This document shows, in pieces, positions 41,512-49,716 of a DNA stretch of 64,000 nucleotides. Both the position numbers and the translations under genes were made by a program. The stretch covers positions 1 to 64,000 of the forward strand of contig NZ_LGKP01000006.1 in assembly GCF_001306135.1 (NCBI RefSeq), given 5' to 3'. Positions within the stretch are counted from its first letter, which is position 1. Every line of letters starts with the position of its first letter. The notes under the pieces were generated by a model. That model was not told the origin of the DNA, ran no database searches, and was given only the letters and a program-made list of their open reading frames with translations. Source of the stretch: Herpetosiphon geysericola (GTDB taxonomy: Bacteria > Chloroflexota > Chloroflexia > Chloroflexales > Herpetosiphonaceae).

Positions 41512-43296
41512 ATGAGTACTGGAACATTTCAAGTTGATTTTGAACATTTGATTCGTTTGTTGGCTGAAAATTTGTATAGCGACCCGCATGTTGCAATTCG
41601 CGAGTTGATTCAGAATGCCAGCGATTCGTGTGTGCGGCGGATTGCCCAACAAGCGCTGTTTAAGCCAGCAATTCATGTGCGCATCGAGCCAAACCAACGC
41701 TTGTTGATTGTTGAAGATAATGGCACTGGCATGGCTCGCGACGATGTGGTGCGCTATTTAGCCACAATTGGAGCCAGCCAAACCCGCCAAGTCAAATTCT
41801 CAACCGCCGATCAGAATGCTGCCCAAATGTTAATTGGCCAATTTGGGATTGGCTTTCTCTCGACCTTTGTAATTGGCCAGCAAGTAACCGTCGATACCTT
41901 GGCCGAAGGCAGCGAGCAAGCGGTGTTATGGCGCTCGCAGGGCAGCGCCGATTATAGCCTTGAGCTAGGTACGCGCCAAACCATCGGCACCACGGTCACA
42001 ATTGAGTTGGAGCCAGCCTTCTATAATTTGCTCGATGAAAGTACGTTGCGCTCGACGATCATTTGCTATGCAGATTTTATTCAATTTCCGGTTTATCTTG
42101 GCGACGATGCGCGCCCAATCAATCGCATGAACGGGCCATGGCACTTGGATGGCTCGGAGCATGAATATATCGACTATGTGCAGCATCGCTTTGGCGCTGT
42201 GCCGTTGGCAGTCGAGCCAATCGCCATTAAACAGCACAATGCAGAATGTAGCGGGGTTTTGGCAATTATGCCAAGCTCAGCAGCGCTGAAAATTCACCCC
42301 CGCAAGCTCGATGTCTTTCAGCGACGTATGTATGTTTGCGAAGATATGCAATTGTTGCCCGCTTGGGCGACGTTTGTGTGTGGCATTATCGATGCGCCGT
42401 TGCTCGAATTGGTTGCCAGTCGCGAAGGCTTTATGATCGAGCGGCCCAACTATCGGGCCTTGCGTGAAGCATTGGCCGATGCTGTGCGTTCGTTCTTAAT
42501 TCGTTTGGCCCAGCGCGAGCCAGCCACGTTTCTGCAAGTGGTCAAACAACACAATAGCGGCATAAAGCAAGCAGCGGTGAATGATAATCAATTTTTTGCA
42601 GCAGTCGCTGATTTGCTGACCTTCGAGAGCGATCTTGGCCCAATTACCTTAACCCGCTATCTTGAGCGGATTCCAGTGCGCGGTGCTGGCGAACGCACAA
42701 TTTTTTATGTGCTCAACGATTTGCCACCTAGTGCCCAGCAGCGTGCGATCGTCGGCGCACGCGGCGTGCCAGTGCTGCACGTTAATTTAATCGAAGAAAA
42801 GTTTCTGAAAAAATATTGTGCAGCCCGTCATGGCGTAAGTTTTCAGCCGCTCACCGCTGGAATCGCCGAATTGCTCGAAGCTGAAACCGACCCCCAATGG
42901 CGCAAACTCGAACAACACTGCGAACAATTGGGCATGCACGTCTATGCGATGCGCTTCGAGCCAAGCAATTTGGCGGCGTTGGCAATGCGCGCCAGCGATT
43001 ATAAACGTGAACAAGTTGTGGATAGCTTGTTGAAAGGTAGCGGAAGCCTGCTCAACTTCGTCCAATCGGTGGGGCGTAAGCGCAGCGATGATTATGTGCT
43101 GTGTCTCAACACGCTCAATCCGCTGATTCAGCAATTGCGCGATGGCCAACCGAGCGACCAACGCTGGGCAACTGTTATTCGGGCTTTGTGGGGCTATGCC
43201 TTGCTTTCTAGCGGCATCGAACTAACCCCTGAGCTAGGCGAGGCGGTGCAACATGCCCAAATGTCGCTGCTAGAGTTGGCGCTTACTCAAGGCTAA
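41512..43296 (+). CDS. Divergent HSP90 (HtpG-like) ATPase, copy 1
   Basis: 594 residues. The N-terminal GHKL ATP-binding domain has E31, N35 and D38 in ELIQNASDS, DNGTGM (69-74) and GQFGIGF (109-115), the HSP90 forms of the three nucleotide boxes. The middle domain keeps the HSP90 SRE motif (SREGFMIERP, near 303), whose arginine contacts ATP gamma-phosphate in HSP90. The C-terminal part (about 380-594) shows no clear similarity to the HtpG dimerisation domain. Total length is near HtpG (about 620), but the sequence is far diverged. ATG 41512 follows the TPR stop directly. A longer homologue follows after nine bases. Confidence 0.85.
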   Translation: MSTGTFQVDFEHLIRLLAENLYSDPHVAIRELIQNASDSCVRRIAQQALFKPAIHVRIEPNQRLLIVEDNGTGMARDDVVRYLATIGASQTRQVKFSTADQNAAQMLIGQFGIGFLSTFVIGQQVTVDTLAEGSEQAVLWRSQGSADYSLELGTRQTIGTTVTIELEPAFYNLLDESTLRSTIICYADFIQFPVYLGDDARPINRMNGPWHLDGSEHEYIDYVQHRFGAVPLAVEPIAIKQHNAECSGVLAIMPSSAALKIHPRKLDVFQRRMYVCEDMQLLPAWATFVCGIIDAPLLELVASREGFMIERPNYRALREALADAVRSFLIRLAQREPATFLQVVKQHNSGIKQAAVNDNQFFAAVADLLTFESDLGPITLTRYLERIPVRGAGERTIFYVLNDLPPSAQQRAIVGARGVPVLHVNLIEEKFLKKYCAARHGVSFQPLTAGIAELLEAETDPQWRKLEQHCEQLGMHVYAMRFEPSNLAALAMRASDYKREQVVDSLLKGSGSLLNFVQSVGRKRSDDYVLCLNTLNPLIQQLRDGQPSDQRWATVIRALWGYALLSSGIELTPELGEAVQHAQMSLLELALTQG

Positions 43297-43305
43297 GGAG
43301 TTGGT

Positions 43306-45822
43306 ATGCAACGACCTCATGGAATTCGCCAAGGTCAAATGACGATTAACGTGCCTGGCGTGATTCGCACGCTTGGCGAAAGTTTATACGCCGATCCGCA
43401 TGTGGCAATTCGCGAGTTGTTGCAAAACGCTCACGATACCTGCCTGGTGCGCCAAGCCGATGATCCAAATGCGCCGTTGCCCGAAATTCATGTGCGCTAC
43501 GACCCATTTGGCCGCAGCCTGACCATCGAAGATAACGGCACAGGCATGACCGAGGCCGAAGTCGAGCAGTTTCTCTCGGTAATTGGCGCGAGTAACACCG
43601 ATGCTGTGCGCTCGCGGCTTGAGGCTCTTGGCGAGCGCAGTTTGGCCGAGCGCTTGATTGGGCGCTTTGGCTTGGGCATGCTGGCGGCGTTTATTATTGG
43701 CGAGCGAATTGAGTTTGTAACCCGTTCGTTTCGTAGCGAAGGCGAGGCGGCAGTTTGGTGGGAATGTACTGGCGAGCAATCGTACCGAATGGGCCAAACT
43801 ACCCGCGCTACTGCTGGCACAACCGTTACGGTCGCAATCAAGCCAGGCCAAGTGCATTTGCTGCGCGAAGATGAGCTGAGTAGGCTGATTCGCTTGTTTG
43901 CCGATTTGCTTAGCGTGCCGATTTATCTTGATCCATCGCCGCGCCCAGTCAATGTGATGCAAGCACCATGGCATAGTGAAGCCAGCGACAGCGACTACAT
44001 TCGCTATTTGAACGAGCTGTATCCTAGCGAATCGGTGTTAGCGGTGATTCCGCTGAATGTCGAGGAAGATAACGGAGCTTTCAAGCTTGGCGGGGTCTTG
44101 TTTATTCCCAAACAGCCCTATTTGAATGTACGCGAACATGGCGATTTAATTGTCTATGTGCGGCGTATGTTTGTCTGTCGTGGCGAGCGCAGCTTGCTGC
44201 CAGAGTGGGCAAAGTTCGTCAAAGGTGTGGTCGAAAGCCCCAATTTACGCGAAACTACCTCGCGCGAGGCTTTGCGCCGCGATGAATATTTCGAGCGGGT
44301 GCAGCGCACCCTTGGCCAAGTGATTCTTAATTATCTTGAGCAACTGGCGCTCAACGATCAACGCTTGTTCCGCGAGATCGTCACCCAGCACAATCGGGTG
44401 ATTAAGTCGTGGGCCTTGATCTCCGACGAACTGTTTGCGCGCATAAAAGATATTGTGCTGTTTGACACTGATGCAGGGCGCATGAATTTGCCACGCTATT
44501 TTGAGCAATCGCAACTTTCGCGTAGCGGCATCAACAGCGACGATCCCCATCAACGGCTGTTGTTCTATTTCACCACGCCTGGTGGCATTGGCCAACATGC
44601 GGTGTTGTTTGCGGCCAAAGGATTGCGGGTGATCGATGCCCAATATTTTCCCGATGAACCGTTTTTGCGCCGTTATGCTGAGCTAACCGAAAATATTGGC
44701 CTGCGGCGCTTAGATGTTGGCGGCGATTTCATCTTCGAGGCGCTGACCAACAAAGATGAGCGTTGGCTTGAACTCGAAGAACGCTACGCTGAAATGGGCG
44801 TGCAAGCCCAAGTTGCGCAATATCTGCCCGAATCGATTCCTGCGGTTTTGATTTTCGCCGAAAACTCGGAAACGACCGAGCAGGTTGATACACTTTTAGC
44901 CGACCCCAATTTGAGCCAATCGATTAAGCAATTGCTGCGGGCGATGCTCGATGAGCGCAAAGCTGAGCGCAAAAGTTCTGCCAACAAAGGCATGCTCTAT
45001 TTGAATGCGCGCAATCCAGTCATTAATCAAGTGGCAACATTAAACCACTATAGCGACCCACAAATGCGCGATGTATTGATTTTTCTCTACAACAATGCGC
45101 TGATGTTGAGTGCTCAAGGCGCGCAGCGGCTCGTCAAGCCCGAACATGCCAAGCAAATTTTCGATGCGAATAATCGGGTGGCCAGCGCTTTGATGAATGC
45201 AATTACTGGCACTCCTAGCGTGATCAATCTGCCGCCAGCAACTGTTGCGCCCTATGTCTTGTTGATTAATACGCTTGGCAATGCTCAAGTTAATCAAGAA
45301 GTCCGTTCTGTGCTGGAGAGTGCGCCGTTTTTCCTGCGCGTGGTGGGAATTGACGCGGCGCTTTCGTTGACTGAACATAGTTTGCAGAGCCTACAACAGG
45401 CAGCCTGTATTGTGGTCGATGCCAGCGAGCCTGCCCAAGCAAGTTTGCTGGCGTTGGGTGCGGTTTGGGCGCTTGCCCCAAATGTGCCAATTATCGCCTT
45501 GCGTGCTGGCGAAGCTGATCGCTTGGCGATTCCGGCGATTGATGCGGTTTACGATTTGGGCGTGCGGGGTGATTCATTGCGCCACGCTTTGCAGGAACTA
45601 AATCTGGCCCAAGCAGCTAGCCGCCTGAGTGCCGCCGATTTTCTGCGCTACGAATTTGTGAGCGAGCGCTTGGCCCAAGCCTTGGCCGAACACTTCCGCA
45701 GCATCGACGAAGTGCTAAACGCCGATCCAGCAGAAGTCAGTAATTTGCTGGGTGTGCGCTTAGCGCCATTGGGCTTAATCGAGGAATTACAACGGGCGTT
45801 GCAGGAAGATCGCGACGCTTAG
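43306..45822 (+). CDS. Divergent HSP90 (HtpG-like) ATPase, copy 2, with extra C-terminal domain
   Basis: 838 residues. ATP-binding boxes are E37, N41 and D44 in ELLQNAHDT, DNGTGM (76-81) and GRFGLGM (119-125); the middle-domain SRE occurs near 319-321 (TSREALRRDEYF). It is about 240 residues longer than its upstream paralogue. Around 700-755, ACIVVDASEPAQASLLALG and NVPIIALRAGE resemble the Rossmann core of TIR-like or nucleoside deoxyribosyltransferase domains, but the usual catalytic Glu (as in YELG) is replaced by Ala. The last 60 residues look like a helix-hairpin module. Its stop codon overlaps that of the convergent phosphatase gene. GGAG precedes the ATG. Confidence 0.82.
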   Translation: MQRPHGIRQGQMTINVPGVIRTLGESLYADPHVAIRELLQNAHDTCLVRQADDPNAPLPEIHVRYDPFGRSLTIEDNGTGMTEAEVEQFLSVIGASNTDAVRSRLEALGERSLAERLIGRFGLGMLAAFIIGERIEFVTRSFRSEGEAAVWWECTGEQSYRMGQTTRATAGTTVTVAIKPGQVHLLREDELSRLIRLFADLLSVPIYLDPSPRPVNVMQAPWHSEASDSDYIRYLNELYPSESVLAVIPLNVEEDNGAFKLGGVLFIPKQPYLNVREHGDLIVYVRRMFVCRGERSLLPEWAKFVKGVVESPNLRETTSREALRRDEYFERVQRTLGQVILNYLEQLALNDQRLFREIVTQHNRVIKSWALISDELFARIKDIVLFDTDAGRMNLPRYFEQSQLSRSGINSDDPHQRLLFYFTTPGGIGQHAVLFAAKGLRVIDAQYFPDEPFLRRYAELTENIGLRRLDVGGDFIFEALTNKDERWLELEERYAEMGVQAQVAQYLPESIPAVLIFAENSETTEQVDTLLADPNLSQSIKQLLRAMLDERKAERKSSANKGMLYLNARNPVINQVATLNHYSDPQMRDVLIFLYNNALMLSAQGAQRLVKPEHAKQIFDANNRVASALMNAITGTPSVINLPPATVAPYVLLINTLGNAQVNQEVRSVLESAPFFLRVVGIDAALSLTEHSLQSLQQAACIVVDASEPAQASLLALGAVWALAPNVPIIALRAGEADRLAIPAIDAVYDLGVRGDSLRHALQELNLAQAASRLSAADFLRYEFVSERLAQALAEHFRSIDEVLNADPAEVSNLLGVRLAPLGLIEELQRALQEDRDA

Positions 45823-47369
45823 TTACGGCGCAGCACGACGACGGTCATATCGTCTTGATATTGGCCGTCGCTCCAATGGTTAGCTGCGCTCATAATTTCG
45901 TTGACCAACTGGGCTGCCGGGCGTTGGCTGAGCATACTAATTAAATTGCGCAGCCGATTCAGGCCAAATAATTCGCGTTGGCTGTTGGCGGCTTCAACCA
46001 CGCCATCGCTGACGAAAATTAAGCTCTCACCAGCTTGTAGCTCCAAGGCCGCTTCGTGGTACTGAGCGTTGGCCACAGCGCCCAAGGGAAACCCCGTCAA
46101 ATCAAGATACTCGCATTGGCCGTCTTTGCGCATATGCAAGGGCGAAATCAAGCCTGCATTGCCCAATTGCAGCTGGCCAGATTTGGCATCGAGCATGGCA
46201 TAGGCCAAGCCGGTATTGATTTTTTGCTGCGCCATGCGCCGATAAAACAGCGGATTAAGCCGATTGGCAAGGCTCAATTGGTTGCTGGGAGGGCTGTCGT
46301 GCAAGTATAAATCGATCACGCTCATGGCGATGGCCATAAAAAACGCCCCGACCACACCTTTGCCCGAAACATCGCCAACCCCAAGATACCAACGATCATC
46401 GCTCAAATCGATGACATTGAAGAAATCGCCGCCAACTTCGCGCGCTGGTTGGGTAAAGCCCGCAATTTCGTAGCCGCTGATGGCTGGCAATTGCTGGGGC
46501 AAAAAGCGTTGCTGCACCTCAGCCGCCAAGTCAAACTCGCGTTGCAAACGAGCACGCTCCGAGCGTTCCTCAATTTGGCGGAAGTTCTCCAAGACAACTT
46601 CGACTTTGCTGCCCATGGCTTCGACGGTGGCTTGCTCTTGTTTGCTAAAGCCGCCAAGCCGATTGTAGAAGGCCAATAAGCCGATTGGCTTGCCCTCTAA
46701 GCGCAGTGGCACGGCCAAGGCTGCATCGATACGCTGGCCAAAGCCAACCCGCTGAAAATCGCTGTTATTTTCGAGGCTAGTCGCCGACCAAGGCTCGTTG
46801 CGTTTGAGAATATAGGCAGCCAAGCTGGTTTGATAGGCGGCGGTGGCTTGGGCTTCAAAGCCCCAACTGGCGGCAATTCGGGCTTGGCCTTGTTCAAGCA
46901 AAATGATCTCGCCTGCTTGCGCATCGATCAATGTGCCGCCCTGTTGCAAAATCTCGCCAAGCAGTTGATCGCGCGGCAACGAACGGCCAAATAAATCGCC
47001 CATGCGGCTCAAAAATTGATACAGCTCGCGCTGGCGACTCAGCCGCCCCCAACCGCTGCCAGCAAAATAGGCCAAGACTGGCATCAAAACTAAAGTCACA
47101 ATAATTTCGATCGTTGGTGCGCCAACCAAGCCATATTTCGTTAACGAGGTTGCGACGAGCGGCGCAAACAGCAGATCGGCCAAAATGGCCACCGCCATGC
47201 TGCCCATCACGCCAAAACCCATCGCGGCGTGGGCAATTGGAATCAAATAGAGGTAGCGCAAGGCAGGCGCAGCCGCCCAACGACCTTCGCCAAGGTACAT
47301 CACAATCGTAATGGCCAAGAGCAAAAGGCTGATGCTAATCACATCACGCTGGCGGTGAGCACGATTCAT
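45819..47369 (-). CDS. Membrane GAF-PP2C (RsbU/SpoIIE-type) serine phosphatase
   Basis: 516 residues. About four membrane helices (residues 10-110) and a short linker lead to a GAF-like sensor domain (about 120-275), a coiled linker (QIEERSERARLQREFDLAAEVQQRFLPQ), and a PP2C-type phosphatase domain (about 300-516). Metal-binding motifs EVGGDFFNV, GDVSGKG, SDGVVEA and QDDMTVVVL are intact. Such enzymes dephosphorylate anti-anti-sigma factors or similar switch proteins; no such partner is in the window. Its ATG overlaps the stop of the upstream CPBP gene (TGATG), so expression is coupled. Its stop overlaps the stop of the convergent HSP90-like gene. Confidence 0.9.
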   Translation of the reverse strand: MNRAHRQRDVISISLLLLAITIVMYLGEGRWAAAPALRYLYLIPIAHAAMGFGVMGSMAVAILADLLFAPLVATSLTKYGLVGAPTIEIIVTLVLMPVLAYFAGSGWGRLSRQRELYQFLSRMGDLFGRSLPRDQLLGEILQQGGTLIDAQAGEIILLEQGQARIAASWGFEAQATAAYQTSLAAYILKRNEPWSATSLENNSDFQRVGFGQRIDAALAVPLRLEGKPIGLLAFYNRLGGFSKQEQATVEAMGSKVEVVLENFRQIEERSERARLQREFDLAAEVQQRFLPQQLPAISGYEIAGFTQPAREVGGDFFNVIDLSDDRWYLGVGDVSGKGVVGAFFMAIAMSVIDLYLHDSPPSNQLSLANRLNPLFYRRMAQQKINTGLAYAMLDAKSGQLQLGNAGLISPLHMRKDGQCEYLDLTGFPLGAVANAQYHEAALELQAGESLIFVSDGVVEAANSQRELFGLNRLRNLISMLSQRPAAQLVNEIMSAANHWSDGQYQDDMTVVVLRRN

Positions 47370-48247
47370 CAGCGTAAAAGCGCACTAAAACTAAATACGA
47401 TATTACACAGGTAGCCTGGCACGACGCTTTGATAGCGGCGAAATAAGAGCGAGGCGGCAATCGATATCATCGACAAATAAATGACCACACCTGCCATTTG
47501 AATGGGATTTTGCCATTGGCTGCGAATTAAATAAATGCTCAAATTGGCAAGCGTGGTGACGGCGGTAGCAAGCCAAAAATTGAGCTTATAGATCGTTTGC
47601 AACGAACGCAAGAGCACGCCGCGAAAAAATAATTCTTCGCCGAGCGATTGAAAAACCTCAAAGCCCAGCGACCAAAACATATATTGCCAAGGTTTGATGC
47701 TGAGGCCAACGATGCCACTAAAGCGCACGGTCGATAAAAAATGCAGCGCGATGAACACTCCTGCCAACAAGCCAAGCAGCACTTGATCGCGCCATTTGCG
47801 CAGGTGCAGGCCATGATGTTGCAATTGTTGATCGTGTTGTGAGTACCAAAGCAGCAACATTGGGGGAATAAAAAATAAGCCAGCCCAATACAAGCGTGGC
47901 GAATCGCCCAAACCTGCGGCCAAAAAATGCTGGTTTAGGCCATGTTTGGCCGCCACATTGACTACAATTGCCACCGCAGCCCAAAATCCAAATAGCACTG
48001 CTGTCCGGCGTTTGGCATGCGGCTGGCGAAACCAGGCTAGCCCACAAAAAACAGCAACAAATAGCACCCACGAACCAACCTCGGTCACAATCCCTTGCAT
48101 AACCTGGCCTTCAAACGTCGCACCCCACAACATCATGGCCGAGGCACAAAGCAGGGTTAAGCCAATTGTCAGCCCGTAGCGCCATGGCGGGCGTTGCAAC
48201 AAACGGCGTTCTGGGGTTTCAAGTTGATGAAAAGCAAGCAGCGACAT
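47369..48247 (-). CDS. CPBP-family intramembrane metalloprotease
   Basis: About 292 residues with eight or so membrane helices. The Abi/CPBP motif EExxxR is in LGEELFFRGVLL (from the glutamate pair), with conserved polar residues in following helices. The family includes Rce1-type CAAX proteases and bacteriocin-immunity proteins; the substrate here is unknown. GGAGG before ATG 48247 sets the start; the open frame to 48343 lies in repeat sequence. The stop overlaps the phosphatase start (TGATG), so membrane protease and phosphatase form a two-gene unit. Confidence 0.85.
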   Translation of the reverse strand: MSLLAFHQLETPERRLLQRPPWRYGLTIGLTLLCASAMMLWGATFEGQVMQGIVTEVGSWVLFVAVFCGLAWFRQPHAKRRTAVLFGFWAAVAIVVNVAAKHGLNQHFLAAGLGDSPRLYWAGLFFIPPMLLLWYSQHDQQLQHHGLHLRKWRDQVLLGLLAGVFIALHFLSTVRFSGIVGLSIKPWQYMFWSLGFEVFQSLGEELFFRGVLLRSLQTIYKLNFWLATAVTTLANLSIYLIRSQWQNPIQMAGVVIYLSMISIAASLLFRRYQSVVPGYLCNIVFSFSALLR

Positions 48248-48274
48248 AGGGCCTCCGTTGGTCGTGAGCGCTAT

Positions 48275-48690
48275 TGTAGCATAGGGCAAAGAACATAGAA
48301 CAAAGAGCATAGAACAAGGATGAAGGATGAAGGTTGAAGTCAATAATCAAACCTATCTGTGGAATCTGTGGCAAAAAAATCGTGCTTCGTGGATGATAGG
48401 TTTAACGCAGAGGCGCAGAGCAATGATGGCTATGGGCTTTGGGCTATCGGAATATTTTTCGTGCAATTCGTGCAATTCGTGGCTAAAAACGAAACCTTCG
48501 TACGCTTTGTGTTCTTCGTCGTTAAAAAAAGCCCTTATCACTCGTAATTTTAACCCAGCGGCGCAGAACAATGATGGCTATCGGCTATTGGCTTTGGGCT
48601 AGGAGGACATAATCAACAATAATCTGTGCAATCTGTGTCTAAAAGCTAGCTCTCAATTCTATGTTCTATGCTCTATGCCCTATGTTCTAA
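48275..48690. repeat. Modular intergenic repeat block
   Basis: The 504-base gap is mostly repeats: GGGCAAAGAACATAGAACAAA, GGATGAAGGATGAAGG, CTATCTGTGGAATCTGTGGC, TTTAACGCAGAGGCGCAGAGC, GGCTATGGGCTTTGGGCTATC, GTGCAATTCGTGCAATTCGTG, TTTAACCCAGCGGCGCAG, TAATCTGTGCAATCTGTGTC and ATGTTCTATGCTCTATGCC. No gene is seen; the promoter of the 48752 gene follows. Confidence 0.85.
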
Positions 48691-48736
48691 ATATAGAAAT
48701 TATGTGCTAAAATATTATGTTAGAATAGGGCTTTTG

Positions 48737-48745
48737 TGGTATAAT
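48737..48745 (+). promoter_or_regulatory. Extended -10 promoter, probably giving a leaderless mRNA
   Basis: TGGTATAAT (48737-48745) ends six bases before ATG 48752, and there is no Shine-Dalgarno sequence between. A start site 6-7 bases after the -10 would fall on the ATG itself. Confidence 0.6.
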
Positions 48746-48751
48746 AAAGCC

Positions 48752-49705
48752 ATGAATAGACGTTTACAACCACAAGCTCAAGAGCCACAACGACGTAATC
48801 TTCCGGAACGTCTAAGCCAAGGATTTCGCATCGTTCGTCGCGCACCTTGGGTTATTTTAATGCCCATTTTGCTTGACCTCTGGCTGAGGTTACTGCCAGC
48901 TTTAGCGCCTAATCGTTGGCTTGCCAGCATTAGCAGCGTGGTCAATCGATTTAGCCGCGCTCAGAGCCAACAACTTTGGGCGCAGGCCAACGAGCTGTTG
49001 CAAACTGTCGATTTGCGTTCGAGCGCAGTCGGAACTTACCTTGTGCCAAGTTTGTTTAGCGGTGCTGGCTCGCCCTCGCTGCATAATGATGCTCCATGGC
49101 TGTTCGATGGCTGGTTGACCTTGCTCTTGGTGCTTGGGTTGAATGTGCTTGGGCTTGGCTTTAGCGCAATCGTTTTGTTCTGGCTGGGGCGCAATCTCGA
49201 TCAGGCGCAGCCTGCATGGGCAGCCCTGCCCAAACAGCTCTGGAATTTGGCCAAACTGAGCCTGATTATTGTTGGCTTAGGTTTGTTATTTGGCATCCCT
49301 GCGTTGGTTGCTGCCAGCTTTTTGCTTTCTGCCAGCGCGTTTGGGGCGCAATTGGTGCTTGCCGCCTTTGGGGTGGTGCTGATTACCCTCTGGGTTTATG
49401 CCAGCCTTGCGCCAGCAGCAATTATGCTTGGCCAACAATCTGCCTTGATTGCGCTCTATCAGAGCTACAACTTGGTACGTCAACAACCACGCGAAGCCCT
49501 CCCGCTGATTATCGCTAGCGGAGTTTTGATTCATGGGACGGCCTTTTTGCTGCGGCCACTGGCCACCAACATGATCAGCATTCTTGCAGCAAGCGCCCTG
49601 TTTGGGTTGCTGAGCTGTAGTTTACAAGCAGCCAAATTAGTCTTTTATAACGAACGTGTTGGCTCACTTGCCCACCGTTTTCCTGTTGCCCTAACACAAA
49701 AGTGA
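48752..49705 (+). CDS. Hypothetical multi-pass membrane protein upstream of gyrB
   Basis: 317 residues. A basic N-terminus (RRLQPQAQEPQRRN) is followed by a hydrophobic segment (about 35-50), an amphipathic stretch, then four to five long hydrophobic segments (about 130-160, 185-240, 265-300). The family is unknown. Translation probably starts at ATG 48752 without a leader. Its TGA (49703-49705) lies just before the gyrB ribosome-binding region, so gyrB is probably on the same transcript. Confidence 0.65.
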   Translation: MNRRLQPQAQEPQRRNLPERLSQGFRIVRRAPWVILMPILLDLWLRLLPALAPNRWLASISSVVNRFSRAQSQQLWAQANELLQTVDLRSSAVGTYLVPSLFSGAGSPSLHNDAPWLFDGWLTLLLVLGLNVLGLGFSAIVLFWLGRNLDQAQPAWAALPKQLWNLAKLSLIIVGLGLLFGIPALVAASFLLSASAFGAQLVLAAFGVVLITLWVYASLAPAAIMLGQQSALIALYQSYNLVRQQPREALPLIIASGVLIHGTAFLLRPLATNMISILAASALFGLLSCSLQAAKLVFYNERVGSLAHRFPVALTQK

Positions 49706-49716
49706 GGTTCGATTCG

